A stretch of DNA of 64,000 bases, from positions 62,001 through 126,000 of the forward strand of contig NZ_CP104973.1 of the NCBI RefSeq assembly GCF_025452195.1, written 5' to 3'. The position numbers and the translations under genes were made by a program. Positions 43,633-52,667 of this stretch are shown here, piece after piece. Position 1 is the first letter of the stretch; each line of letters begins with the position of its first letter. Below the pieces are notes generated by a model. The model had not been told where the DNA came from. It was given only the letters and a program-made list of their open reading frames with translations, and did not search any database. Source of the stretch: Phyllobacterium zundukense. Lineage in GTDB: Bacteria; Pseudomonadota; Alphaproteobacteria; Rhizobiales; Rhizobiaceae.

Positions 43633-44424
43633 TCAGCTCCTGGAACGACGGGTGAGATATTCGGCGTAGAGGCCGACTGCGGTGGTAACGACGAGCACGA
43701 TGGTCGCCATAGCGTTGATTTCCGGCGACATGCCGCCCTGTACCTTGGCAAAGATCAGCATGGGCAGCGTCGGCTGGTAGCCGCCGAGAAAGAAAGTGCG
43801 CACGAAGTCATCGATACTGGTCAGGACGCAGAAAATCATTCCGCCCAGAAGAGCCGGCATCAGATAGGGGATTGTAACGCGCAGGAAAGCAACAAACGGA
43901 TCGGCACCGAGATCGCGAGCCGCGTCCACCAGATTGGCAGGCATGGAGCGCAGACGTGTCAGCACCATGATAACCACAAAGGGCACCGCATGGACTGTGT
44001 GCGACAGGATGATCGCGAAGGTGCCGGTTGGTATGTCTACCGCGCGGATGAAGATGCGCATTGAGATAGCGTTGATCAGCCCCGGCACGACGGCGGGCAG
44101 GCAAGCGAGCGCGAAGATGGCCGGCTTGCCCCAGATGTTTTCCGCCGAGACGAGGAGCGCTATCCAGACCCCGATGATCGTGGCGCAGATGGTGGTCGCA
44201 AGGGCAATGCCGATGGAATAGAGTGATGCCGCGAGGAACTGCTTGTCATGCAGCACCTTGCCGTACCAGTCGAGCGTCCACTTGCCGATCGGGAATGCGA
44301 TGAAATTGGCGTCTTTGAAGCTCATCGCCATCATGAGCGCTAGCGGCAGCACGAGATAGACGGCAAAGAGCCAGTAGGAAGCGCCGAGCGCGGTTTTGGG
44401 CAGGTCGCTAAAATGAGTTCGCAT
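43633..44424 (-). CDS. ABC importer permease (PotC-like)
   Basis: 263 residues with six hydrophobic helices. The EAA-type loop reads LVDAARDLGADPFVAFLRVTIP, which is the PotC/PotI form. It starts 9 bases after its PotB-like partner. Together they form a heterodimeric channel. Confidence 0.9.
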   Translation of the reverse strand: MRTHFSDLPKTALGASYWLFAVYLVLPLALMMAMSFKDANFIAFPIGKWTLDWYGKVLHDKQFLAASLYSIGIALATTICATIIGVWIALLVSAENIWGKPAIFALACLPAVVPGLINAISMRIFIRAVDIPTGTFAIILSHTVHAVPFVVIMVLTRLRSMPANLVDAARDLGADPFVAFLRVTIPYLMPALLGGMIFCVLTSIDDFVRTFFLGGYQPTLPMLIFAKVQGGMSPEINAMATIVLVVTTAVGLYAEYLTRRSRS

Positions 44425-44433
44425 CGAGTCTCC

Positions 44434-45414
44434 TCACATCAATCGAATGGACCGACCGCCGACGACGCGCATGAACAGGCCAACGGTGGTGAGCGATACG
44501 ACCAGCATGATCATTGAGAAGGCAGCCCCCTCCGGCCATTTGTCGTTCGAACCGTGGAACAGCATGGCGATGACTTCCGGGAAGATGACCGCATTCGGGC
44601 CGCCGAGCAGCAAGGGTGCAGCAAAGACACCGACAGCGGTCAGATAGACAAGGCTGCAACCCGAGACGATGCCGTCCCTGGAAAGTGGCAGGATAACCCG
44701 TCGGAAGCGTTGGAAGGGACCGGCGCCGAGATCGGCGGCGGCATGAATCAGCGGCGTCGGGATCTTCTCGATGGCCGAATAGAGCGGCAGCAACATGTAG
44801 AGCGCCAGGAGATAAACGACGCCGAAACTCAGGGAGAAAAAAGTGTAAAGCATTGGTATCGGTCGGTCGATAAAGCCCAACTCCCTAAGCAGCACATTCA
44901 CAGCGCCGCGATTGGCGAGCAGCATGATGATCGAAAAGGTGCGAATGAGTTCCCCCGCCCAGAACGGGATGAGCAGTAGCAGCAACGCGCGCATGCGGTT
45001 CTTCGGCTGGACAACCTTGGCGACGTAGTAGGCGACAGGATATACGATCACCAGCGTCGAAACCGTGACTACCGCCGCAAAGATGAGGGTGCGGATGAAG
45101 GGCATGAAATAAAGCCTGTCAGAGAAGAACAGCGCATAGTTGGCAAGGGTATAGTCGCTGCTTTTTCCCGGCTGCGGCGGATAATTGGCAATGAAGCTAA
45201 TGTTGGTCATCTGGATGATCGGCCCGATATGCAACATGACAAGCCAGATAAGCGGAACACCCGCAAGCACGACGAGCCTGATCCATGGGTTGTCTGCGAG
45301 GCGCCCGATCGTATTGCGGTAGAAGCCTGAACTCACCGCCCTCCCAATCCATCCGGCGTAGCGAGGCGACGCCAGCGAAGCGACGGCTCGGGATTGCGTC
45401 GTTGTGTCCACCAT
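44434..45414 (-). CDS. ABC importer permease (PotB-like)
   Basis: 326 residues, with a longer hydrophilic N-terminus (about 50 residues) before six helices. The EAA-type loop is LIHAAADLGAGPFQRFRRVILP. PotB/PotH-like permeases pair with PotC types. The start follows the binding-protein gene by 72 bases. Confidence 0.9.
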   Translation of the reverse strand: MVDTTTQSRAVASLASPRYAGWIGRAVSSGFYRNTIGRLADNPWIRLVVLAGVPLIWLVMLHIGPIIQMTNISFIANYPPQPGKSSDYTLANYALFFSDRLYFMPFIRTLIFAAVVTVSTLVIVYPVAYYVAKVVQPKNRMRALLLLLIPFWAGELIRTFSIIMLLANRGAVNVLLRELGFIDRPIPMLYTFFSLSFGVVYLLALYMLLPLYSAIEKIPTPLIHAAADLGAGPFQRFRRVILPLSRDGIVSGCSLVYLTAVGVFAAPLLLGGPNAVIFPEVIAMLFHGSNDKWPEGAAFSMIMLVVSLTTVGLFMRVVGGRSIRLM

Positions 45415-45486
45415 TCAGTTCCCAACTCCAGTCAATCATTCCTGGTGAGCGACCGGCCGAACGGCCGGCCGCTTTATGTCCGGTTT

Positions 45487-46587
45487 TCAGGCCGCCTTGA
45501 TTTCGGCAGTGGCCTTGTCGATCATCTCGTTCTTCATGGCGCGGTTGACCGAGCTGAAGAATTGCACGCGCTCAACCTGCTCTGGCGGCAGTGCCATGGC
45601 GGCACGCTCCTTGTCGTCGAGTACCTTGTCGACGCCATCGAATGCCGAAGCGAAGCCTGATTGGCGCGTCATCGCCGCGCCGATCTCCGGCGAGGAGAGG
45701 ATGGCGTCCAGGAAGGCATATGCCGCATCGGCATTCGGCGCATTGTTCACGACGTTGAACGAGTAGAGGAACCCGTAAGTACCTTCCTTCGGCACGGAGA
45801 TCTCAATGGGGTGGCCATCCATGATGAGCTTGGCAGCGGGACCCGACCAAGTCTGTGCGAGGTAGATATCCTCGTTGACGAACATCTGCTGTACTTCCGA
45901 CGCGGCATCGTAATATTTGCGCACCTTGTCCTTTTGCTTGATCATAAAATCGCGGGCTTTGTCGGTGGCTGCCTGGGCAACATCCGCCTTATTTTCATAG
46001 GTCACGTAGTCGCCATCACTACCCTGATAGCGCATGACGATGGAGAGGAAGTCGGAGACGATATAGGACGTCAGGTTCTTGTACTCGTCATCAAACATGA
46101 TCTCCCAGCTGTCGGAGGCCTTGGTATATTCCGTATTGCGGGCAAGCCCCTCAAAGCCGGCGAGCAGCGGCAGCCCATAGGTTTTGCCGTCAAGGGTGAG
46201 CTGCGGCGCGCCTTTGTATGCAGGCCCAAGCTTGTCCCAGTTCTTTAGACGGGCAGTGTCTAGCGGGGCGAGCAGATTCGACGCCATGAACTGCGACAGG
46301 CGGTGACCGGTAACGGTCACGATGTCGGTGGATGGCGCGGCGCCTTCTGCGGTGAGCAGATTATACTGCTTGCCCTGATCGTCGGTCAGCCTGATGCGGA
46401 TCTCGATGCCGCTATCTTTCTGAAACTGGTCAATGAATGACTGCGGCACGAACTTGTCATAGGTGGTGATATTTACCACCTTGCTTTGAGCGACGGCTGG
46501 GCGGATGATCGCCGGCGCAGCAAGGACGCCTGTGCCGGCCGCCAGCAGCTTTAACGTCGAGCGGCGATTTACGGTAAAGTCTTTCAT
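45487..46587 (-). CDS. ABC importer binding protein (PotD/PotF-like)
   Basis: 366 residues. A twin-arginine signal (NRRSTLKLLAAGTGVLAAPA) ends near RPAVAQ. The mature type-2 binding fold has ITTYDKFVPQSFIDQF and an aromatic-rich pocket in LAQTWSGPAAKLIMDG, as in putrescine/spermidine or opine binding proteins. The ATG overlaps the stop of the LysR gene upstream (ATGA) and has AGAGGAG before it, so it can be translated from a LysR-containing transcript. Ligand could be a polyamine, an opine or another cationic amino compound. Confidence 0.85.
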   Translation of the reverse strand: MKDFTVNRRSTLKLLAAGTGVLAAPAIIRPAVAQSKVVNITTYDKFVPQSFIDQFQKDSGIEIRIRLTDDQGKQYNLLTAEGAAPSTDIVTVTGHRLSQFMASNLLAPLDTARLKNWDKLGPAYKGAPQLTLDGKTYGLPLLAGFEGLARNTEYTKASDSWEIMFDDEYKNLTSYIVSDFLSIVMRYQGSDGDYVTYENKADVAQAATDKARDFMIKQKDKVRKYYDAASEVQQMFVNEDIYLAQTWSGPAAKLIMDGHPIEISVPKEGTYGFLYSFNVVNNAPNADAAYAFLDAILSSPEIGAAMTRQSGFASAFDGVDKVLDDKERAAMALPPEQVERVQFFSSVNRAMKNEMIDKATAEIKAA

Positions 46588-47645
46588 GTCACTCTCCTCT
46601 TTGATTTTGGCAGGCTCATATTTCGTTCCCGGGCGCTTTCTTCGAGGCGACCCCTGCTTCGCTTAATATCAGGCTGACTTGCGCTTCGAGCGCTCTTCCC
46701 GGCGAAGGTCCTGTCGGAGATGCGCGCCATCTGGCGCGGATCATGACTGATGAAATCCGGCATCCGCTCGGATGCAATGCGCACGATACGCTCGATCAGC
46801 TCATGCGCGCAGGCTGATAGCGGACGGGCGCCGGCAGAAAAGATCGCCCAGAGGAAGGGAATATTAACATCCAGCGGGCGGATCGCGACGGGCGCCGATA
46901 GTAGGCCAAAGGCCGTTGCAGGCTCGATGATCGCCACCCCAAGGCCAGTCGACGCGATCTGCACTGCATTCATGGCCGCATTGGTAGCTATGACGCGCTT
47001 GGGCCGCACATTTGCGGCCTCCAGCGCCTGGTCGACATGATGGCGCAGACGGAACGGATTGGCCATGGTCACCAGCGTGCGATCGGCGATATCGGCGATT
47101 GAAATGACCGCCTGGACCGCGAGCGGATCGTGCGGCGCAACCGCGGCGACGCATCGCCCCTCAAAAAAACCCTGCACCTTAAGCCCAGGTTGCTCGGCCG
47201 GTAGCGATGTCACGCAGAAATCCGCAGTCCTCGCAAGGACCGACTGAACGGCTGCCTCCGCGGGCATGCTGCGAAGATGGATGACGTGCGGCAGACGCTC
47301 TTCGGACAATTCGGCGAGCGCGAGCGGAATGATGCCGCTTGCAAAAGCTGGAGTTGCAGCAAGTTCGATCGGCTCAGGCTCCCTCGCGGCAATCGCTTTT
47401 GCCCGATCGCCTAAATGGCCTATGCCACAGACGAAACGCTCGGCATCGTCATGAAATGCGATACCCTGGTCGGTTGGGGCAATCTTGGGGCCGTTGCGCT
47501 CGAACAGCGGAAAGCCGAGCGAGGTTTCCAGATCCTGTATCAGGCGCGTCACCTGCGACTGGGAACGATCAAGCAGACGGGCGGCGCCGGTTATACTACC
47601 GGTCGACATGACTGCCAGAAACGTTTCCAGGTCGCGGATTTCCAT
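46584..47645 (-). CDS. LysR family regulator, first gene of the PotDBCA-type unit
   Basis: 353 residues, about 50 longer than most LysR proteins because of a basic C-terminal tail (about 300-353, with PKSKRRVT at the end). HTH at about 16-36: SITGAARLLDRSQSQVTRLI. The effector-binding domain spans about 90-295. It shares a strand with the importer genes and overlaps the binding-protein start, while also facing the opine-type dehydrogenase gene across 229 bases. So it may control both. Confidence 0.87.
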   Translation of the reverse strand: MEIRDLETFLAVMSTGSITGAARLLDRSQSQVTRLIQDLETSLGFPLFERNGPKIAPTDQGIAFHDDAERFVCGIGHLGDRAKAIAAREPEPIELAATPAFASGIIPLALAELSEERLPHVIHLRSMPAEAAVQSVLARTADFCVTSLPAEQPGLKVQGFFEGRCVAAVAPHDPLAVQAVISIADIADRTLVTMANPFRLRHHVDQALEAANVRPKRVIATNAAMNAVQIASTGLGVAIIEPATAFGLLSAPVAIRPLDVNIPFLWAIFSAGARPLSACAHELIERIVRIASERMPDFISHDPRQMARISDRTFAGKSARSASQPDIKRSRGRLEESARERNMSLPKSKRRVT

Positions 47646-47874
47646 TCGATACCATGCATTCCTTGCATTATGACAGTAGCATAGTGCATAAAACGCATTC
47701 TAAGCGCTAGTGACAAAACACACGTTTTCTTTGTTTGGCGTTTAAGTAGAAAAGTATTCGTTCGGGAGCCCATCAGCGGGAAACGTTGAATCTGTATGGC
47801 GGCCGTTGCCTGGCTATAAAGTGCTTCGAGTTGTCGAACGCGGGCAATCGGTACTAGAAAAGGGAAATGGATTG

Positions 47875-48966
47875 ATGCGTATAGGTATTCTGGGCGCAGG
47901 CGCAATCGCTTTCGGCGTGGTGGCTTTCCTTGCCAAAGCCGGCCACCAGCCGGTTCTCTGGTCGCCGTCCGGCGTTCGCATTCGCGAGCTCGCCGAGGGC
48001 GCTTCGCTGATCGCGACGGGTGCAATCGAGTTTTCCGGTCCCGTTGCGGTAGCCCGCGATTGCGCCGAAGCGATCTCCGGAGCCGACGTTATTATCGTTG
48101 CCTTGCCCGCCAACGGCCATCGCCTGGCATTCGATGCTGCCCTGCCGCATCTCAGATCCGGCCAACCCGTGATCATCAGTTCGCACAGTTCCTTCGGAGC
48201 ACTTTACCTCGCAAAGCGGCTGGCGGAGCGCGGTGTACGGTTGCCCATCATCGTCTGGGGAACGACCCTTATTACTGGCCGTCAGCAATCGGATAGCGTG
48301 AGCGTTTCGGTCAATACCGTCCGTCAGAAAATCGACGTCGCAACGCTGCCAAAATCCGTGGCGGCAGAGGGGAAGGCGCTTTGCATCAAACTCTTCGGCG
48401 ACCGTTTCGTCGAGCGCGACGGGCTTCTCGCTATTGCACTGTCGAACCTCAACCCACAGAACCATCTTGGTATCGCGCTTCTCAACTTAACCCGTATGGA
48501 GAAAGGTGAGACATGGGGACAGGGCGAACACGTCACCCCCGCGGTGGGGCACTTGATCGAGGCGCTTGACCTTGAACGACTCCGGATCGCCGAGAGCTTC
48601 GGACTTTCCGTCAGGACTGTGCAGGAGCATTTCTCGCTCTCGTTCCACGTGCCGATGGGCACTGTTTCGGAGATGAACCAGCAGATGCACCGCGAGGGCC
48701 GCGGCGGCTTCGGCCCAGCAACCGCCAACAGCCGATATATCTACGAAGACGTGCCCTTCGGACTCGTACCGACCAGCCTCCTTGGCCGCATTGCCGGCCG
48801 GCCGGCTGTGCTGCATGAAGCAGGCACCAGCTTGTTTTCGGCGGCGGTGGGCCGCAACCTCGTCTCAGACAACGACCTGTTGCCGGATCTGGCGCTTGAC
48901 AAGCTTTCGGCGGCAGCCCTCACGACAATCTGCGAAGAGTGGCCCACCGCGGAGAAGCACCGCTGA
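47875..48966 (+). CDS. NAD/NADP octopine/nopaline dehydrogenase family protein
   Basis: 363 residues from the ATG at 47875 (AGGG upstream); the frame opens at 47806. N-terminal Rossmann fold with GILGAGAIAFGVVAF near 4-18. The C-terminal helical domain has the octopine-dehydrogenase family features: NLNPQNHLGIALLNLTRM and the histidine/aspartate region near 185-255. Opine dehydrogenases reductively join an amino acid and a 2-oxo acid, or run the reverse to break opines down. Divergent from the LysR/Pot-type unit; with an FAD oxidoreductase and importer nearby, opine breakdown is an attractive reading. Direction of the reaction is not known. Confidence 0.82.
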   Translation: MRIGILGAGAIAFGVVAFLAKAGHQPVLWSPSGVRIRELAEGASLIATGAIEFSGPVAVARDCAEAISGADVIIVALPANGHRLAFDAALPHLRSGQPVIISSHSSFGALYLAKRLAERGVRLPIIVWGTTLITGRQQSDSVSVSVNTVRQKIDVATLPKSVAAEGKALCIKLFGDRFVERDGLLAIALSNLNPQNHLGIALLNLTRMEKGETWGQGEHVTPAVGHLIEALDLERLRIAESFGLSVRTVQEHFSLSFHVPMGTVSEMNQQMHREGRGGFGPATANSRYIYEDVPFGLVPTSLLGRIAGRPAVLHEAGTSLFSAAVGRNLVSDNDLLPDLALDKLSAAALTTICEEWPTAEKHR

Positions 48967-49073
48967 CATCTAATGGAATGGCGCATCGTGAGGGGGCAGT
49001 TCCAGTCGAGACATTATGCGATTTTCGAAGGACCAATCGGAAATATCAGACGAACTCGCTCACCGATAGTTAA
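48967..49073. other. Intergenic stretch before the relics
   Basis: An 81-codon open frame from 48973 overlaps the cation-exporter relic in another frame and has no ribosome site, so I do not call it. Nothing else is seen up to 49073. Confidence 0.4.
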
Positions 49074-49284
49074 TATGACAAGCCCGTCGGCGCGCTCGTC
49101 ATCGCCAGATGGTCCTGGGCCTCATTCGAGAGCGGGCGGGTACTCCTGGACTACGTTCCAACCAATGAAAATTTACCCGAAAAAACCCGCTCTGCTATTG
49201 AGGAAGAAAGCGACATGATCACTGGCCTGCACGTCTGGCAACTTGGTCCTGGACGGGGCTATCGTATCGCTCGTCAGCGAATAA
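49074..49284 (+). pseudogene. Relic of a CDF cation exporter (DmeF-like) C-terminus
   Basis: From a stop codon at 49071 the forward frame reads VGALVIARWSWASF, LLDYVPTNENLPEK, then ITGLHVWQLGPG. This is the cytoplasmic C-terminal domain of CDF exporters of the DmeF type (LLD....P, LHVWxLGPG). After a one- or two-base slip near 49251-49257 the next frame continues AIVSLVSE and hits a stop, where intact proteins would go on to a PxxY end. The membrane part is missing. Recognised from family memory; no start codon exists. Confidence 0.68.
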
Positions 49285-49346
49285 CCAAGGATGTGGACCG
49301 GGTGCATCTGTATGGATGCACCCGACGGACATGCTTCTGACCGCGG

Positions 49347-49505
49347 TCACTTTTCGCTGCTGATCGCGATGCGCTTGGCGTTAGCCTGAGCATTCTCGGT
49401 CTTCGGCAGCGTTATAGTCAGGAGGCCGTTTTCGAAGGTCGCGGCGACTTTTGGAGGCCAAGCAAGCCGATCGGTGCGCACCAAGTCAGCCGGCAATATA
49501 AAAGG
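49347..49505 (-). pseudogene. Relic of a small heat-shock protein (Hsp20) C-terminus
   Basis: The reverse frame between stops at 49508 and 49347 is 52 codons without a start. It reads ILPADLVRTDRLAWPPKVAA, then FENGLLTITLPKTENAQ and ends KRIAISSEK. The pattern (LPADxxxxK-AxFENGxLTxxLPK...KRIxI) is the end of the alpha-crystallin domain of Hsp20 proteins. The N-terminal two thirds are gone. Next to the cation-exporter relic, it marks a recombination seam. Confidence 0.68.
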
Positions 49506-49840
49506 TCATCGGACAAGGGGTTTGACTCGAGCGTCAGCTTTGGGCGTTCTTGACCTCTAAGCTGCCTGTCCGCCATCGGCCCCCTTTCGGACGTTCAACC
49601 GCACTCACATCAATATCTGCACCTTGCGGAGCCGCCGTGCACCGCACACCAAAAGTATCAGACAGACCTGCCGCACTTTCGCCGCCCGTTACCACCGGTG
49701 GATAAATCTAACTAAATCAATCTCTTGAGCAATCAACGATTCAATTGATGATGCATCTTGAATAGCACCCAGGACTGCTCGAAAATCGTTGTATTTTCAA
49801 CGACAGAATACGATTTCCTACACCAAGCGGCGCTATCCCC
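49506..49840. other. Intergenic stretch left of guaA
   Basis: 335 bases. No gene or repeat seen except the weak hairpin at 49782-49803 near the guaA 3' end. Confidence 0.45.
49782..49803 (-). terminator. guaA: Possible guaA terminator
   Basis: Read on the reverse strand: TCGTTG, 6-base loop, CAACGA, then TTTT. The 6-base stem is AT-rich and weak. Position, 38 bases after the guaA stop, supports it. Confidence 0.35.
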
Positions 49841-51415
49841 CTACTCCCACTCTATTGTACCGGGTGGCTTTGAAGTCACATCATAGACAACGCGGTTGAT
49901 GCCTTTGACTTCATTAATGATACGGGTTGCAGCCTGTCCAAGGAAACTCATGTCATAGTGGTAGAAATCCGCGGTCATGCCATCGACCGAGGTTACTGCG
50001 CGCAGGGCGCAGACAAACTCATAGGTGCGGCCATCGCCCATGACGCCGACGGTCTGCACCGGCAGTAGCACGGCAAAAGCCTGCCAGATAACATCGTAGA
50101 GACCGGCCTTGCGGATCTCGTCGAGATAGACCGCGTCGGCTTCGCGCAGGATTTCCAGCTTTTCACGCGTGATGCCGCCTGGACAGCGTATTGCGAGACC
50201 CGGCCCCGGGAAGGGATGACGGCCGATGAAATGGTCCGGCAAGCCAAGCTCCTTGCCAAGCACCCGCACTTCATCCTTGAAGAGTTCGCGTAAGGGCTCG
50301 ACCAGCTTCATGTTCATATGTTCGGGAAGCCCGCCGACATTGTGATGGGACTTGATCGTCACCGACGGACCGCCGGTGAAGGAGACGCTTTCGATGACGT
50401 CGGGATAGAGCGTGCCCTGTGCAAGGAAATCGGCTGTCACACCGTCCTTGGCAAGCTTTTTGGCTTCCTCTTCAAAGACTTCGATGAAAAGTCTGCCAAT
50501 CGTCTTGCGCTTCTTCTCGGGGTCGGATTCGCCTTCGAGCGCACCGATGAACCGGTCCTGTGCGTTCACGAGAATCAATGGCAGATTATAATGCTCGCGG
50601 AACATCTGGACGACATCGGCGGCTTCGTTCTTACGCATCAGGCCATGATCGACGAGGATACAGGTCAGTTGGTCGCCAACCGCTTCATGGATCAACAGGG
50701 CCGCAACGGAAGAGTCGACACCGCCAGACAAAGCACAGATGACTTTCTTGTCGCCGACCTGCTTGCGGATGAGATCGACCGCCTTTTCGCGGTAGGCCGA
50801 CATCGACCAGTCGTCTTCAATTCCGGCGATGCGATGGACAAAGTTTTCCAGGAGCTTTGCGCCATCCGGCGTGTGCACCACTTCCGGGTGGAACTGCACG
50901 GCGTAGTATTTTTTGGCCTCGTTGGCGATCGCCGCGAAGGGCGCGCCGGTGGAAGTGCCGACGACCTTGAAGCCATCCGGTATCTCCATAACCTTGTCGC
51001 CATGGCTCATCCACACCTGATGGCGTGTGCCCTTGGCCCAGACGCCATCGAACAGGGCGCATTCTTCCTGAATGTCGAGAAAGGCGCGGCCGAATTCGCG
51101 GTGATGCCCTGCCTCGACCTTGCCGCCGAGCTGGGCGCACATGGTCTGTTCGCCATAGCAGATACCGAGAACCGGAATATTGGCGTCGAAGACTTCCTGA
51201 GGCGCGCGCGGACTGCCGATATCGACAGTGGAGTGCGGACTGCCCGAAAGGATGACTGCTTTCGGATTGATGCGGTGGAAGGCTTCGCCCGCGGACTGGA
51301 AGGGAACGATCTCGGAATAGACGCCGGCTTCACGCACGCGCCGTGCAATCAGCTGCGTCACCTGACTGCCGAAATCGACGATGAGGACTGTATCGGGATG
51401 AGTGGGTGTGTTCAT
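49841..51415 (-). CDS. guaA: GMP synthase (glutamine-hydrolysing)
   Basis: 524 residues, standard length. Class I glutaminase domain (about 8-200): nucleophile C86 in GICYGEQTM, histidine and glutamate in QFHPEVVHT. Then the ATP pyrophosphatase domain with P-loop LSGGVDSSV (near 232) and the C-terminal dimerisation domain ending in KPPGTIEWE, the canonical GuaA terminus. Converts XMP to GMP, the last step of guanine nucleotide synthesis. guaB, the preceding step, is 8.4 kb away on the same strand. Start has AAAGG upstream. Confidence 0.98.
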   Translation of the reverse strand: MNTPTHPDTVLIVDFGSQVTQLIARRVREAGVYSEIVPFQSAGEAFHRINPKAVILSGSPHSTVDIGSPRAPQEVFDANIPVLGICYGEQTMCAQLGGKVEAGHHREFGRAFLDIQEECALFDGVWAKGTRHQVWMSHGDKVMEIPDGFKVVGTSTGAPFAAIANEAKKYYAVQFHPEVVHTPDGAKLLENFVHRIAGIEDDWSMSAYREKAVDLIRKQVGDKKVICALSGGVDSSVAALLIHEAVGDQLTCILVDHGLMRKNEAADVVQMFREHYNLPLILVNAQDRFIGALEGESDPEKKRKTIGRLFIEVFEEEAKKLAKDGVTADFLAQGTLYPDVIESVSFTGGPSVTIKSHHNVGGLPEHMNMKLVEPLRELFKDEVRVLGKELGLPDHFIGRHPFPGPGLAIRCPGGITREKLEILREADAVYLDEIRKAGLYDVIWQAFAVLLPVQTVGVMGDGRTYEFVCALRAVTSVDGMTADFYHYDMSFLGQAATRIINEVKGINRVVYDVTSKPPGTIEWE

Positions 51416-51542
51416 GGCGGGCCTTTAAAGCAAATGTCGAGTCGGCGCAATGGGTTACTGGCGCCTACGACAAAAGTGATTCCGATCGTTCACAGGATGG
51501 ATGAAGCTGGTGCAGTTCTGATTCAGGAAATGGTGGCAGAGA

Positions 51543-52193
51543 TCAAATATTCAACGAATGATCCTCAATCGCTGCAGCCATTGCCTCGACGGCAACCGCC
51601 AGCTTTTCATCGATGACGTGCAGATATTCCTTCCAGTCATCCACATGGCGAAGGTCCGCCGAGCCGTCGGAAATGCCGCGTAGGCCGATGAGCGGCAGCT
51701 CGAAGCGCTGGCATGCGCGCAGCACTGCGAAGGTTTCCATCTCCACCATATCCGCATCGATCTGATCATAGGCGCTGCCGGAGACGATGTTGGCGCCGGT
51801 CGATAGGGAAGCCTCCTTCACACCGGGTATATGATAGCCAAGCGGGACCAAAATCGGCAGATTCAGAAAGGGAGTTGCGCCTTTCTTGAACCCCAACGCG
51901 GAAGCATCCATGTCGCGGTACGAAACGCTGGTGACCTGATACACTTCCGTCTGTTCGAGCGTGCGCGAACCGGCTGAACCCAGCGACACGACAAGGTCTG
52001 GCAGGGCACCATTTGCTGCAAGGCTTGCCAGCGTTGCCGACACACTCACAGCTGCCTCCACCGGACCAACCCCGGTTATCAGCGGCGTGAAAAGCCGCTG
52101 CAGATGCGGCCCGTATTCCGCATCGACGGCCATGACAAAAAGGACATTCTTCCCACCAATCATCGTTACATCCTCAAACATATCAGCCTGCAT
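51543..52193 (-). CDS. Nucleosidase (MTA/SAH nucleosidase family)
   Basis: 216 residues from the ATG at 52193 (GGAGG 4 bases upstream); ATGs at 52181 and 52166 are alternatives. The phosphorylase/nucleosidase fold is seen in LFVMAVDAEYGPHLQR, VTGVGPVEAA-like TGVGPVEAAVSVS, VSLGSAGSR and the purine-site VEMETFAVLRAC. This group hydrolyses 5-methylthioadenosine or S-adenosylhomocysteine. It overlaps the end of the tspO gene by 11 bases. Confidence 0.85.
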   Translation of the reverse strand: MQADMFEDVTMIGGKNVLFVMAVDAEYGPHLQRLFTPLITGVGPVEAAVSVSATLASLAANGALPDLVVSLGSAGSRTLEQTEVYQVTSVSYRDMDASALGFKKGATPFLNLPILVPLGYHIPGVKEASLSTGANIVSGSAYDQIDADMVEMETFAVLRACQRFELPLIGLRGISDGSADLRHVDDWKEYLHVIDEKLAVAVEAMAAAIEDHSLNI

Positions 52194-52629
52194 TGAGCCT
52201 CCAAAGTGATACATTGAGAGGCGACGCGAAAGCCACCCACAACAGGTAAGGCACGAACAAAAGCGCCGATACCGGCTCGGAACTCCACGTCACCTTGATG
52301 AAGCCGATGATGGTTATGAGTAGAAGGACGATCACGATGAGCGCGAGGCCCATCTGCTGGAAGCCGAAAAATGTCGGCGACCAGAGAAAGTTCAGTGCCA
52401 GTTGCGCCCACCGGAAATCTTGGGGCAGGCTCAATCCACGATCCCACACCTGCCAGCCGGCGATGGCTATGAGGATGTAGAGGATCGTCCATATCCAGCT
52501 CGGTGGATTGAAGGAAGGTTTGACGAGACCGGCGTACCATTCACCGGGAAGAGTGATGTAGCCAATGACGAGACCGCCGCCGGTAACCAATACGAGAAAC
52601 AACAGAAGCGCTTGGGATCGGATATGCAT
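52183..52629 (-). CDS. tspO: TspO/MBR family protein
   Basis: 148 residues with five helices. Family motifs: WYAGLVKPSFNPPSWIW near 28-44 and tryptophan-rich loops between helices 2 and 4 (LALNFLWSPTFFG). TspO proteins bind porphyrins and steroids in the outer membrane or envelope of alphaproteobacteria and influence tetrapyrrole-linked regulation. Between rsmB and the nucleosidase on one strand; GAGGGG precedes its ATG. Confidence 0.9.
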   Translation of the reverse strand: MHIRSQALLLFLVLVTGGGLVIGYITLPGEWYAGLVKPSFNPPSWIWTILYILIAIAGWQVWDRGLSLPQDFRWAQLALNFLWSPTFFGFQQMGLALIVIVLLLITIIGFIKVTWSSEPVSALLFVPYLLWVAFASPLNVSLWRLNAG

Positions 52630-52667
52630 ATCCCCTCTTCAACGAAAGTCGCAGCCCGCTTGTAGCT

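Noticed and set aside
50318..51616. 432-codon forward open frame
   Set aside because: It is antisense to guaA, whose motifs are complete. Long antisense frames are expected at this GC content.
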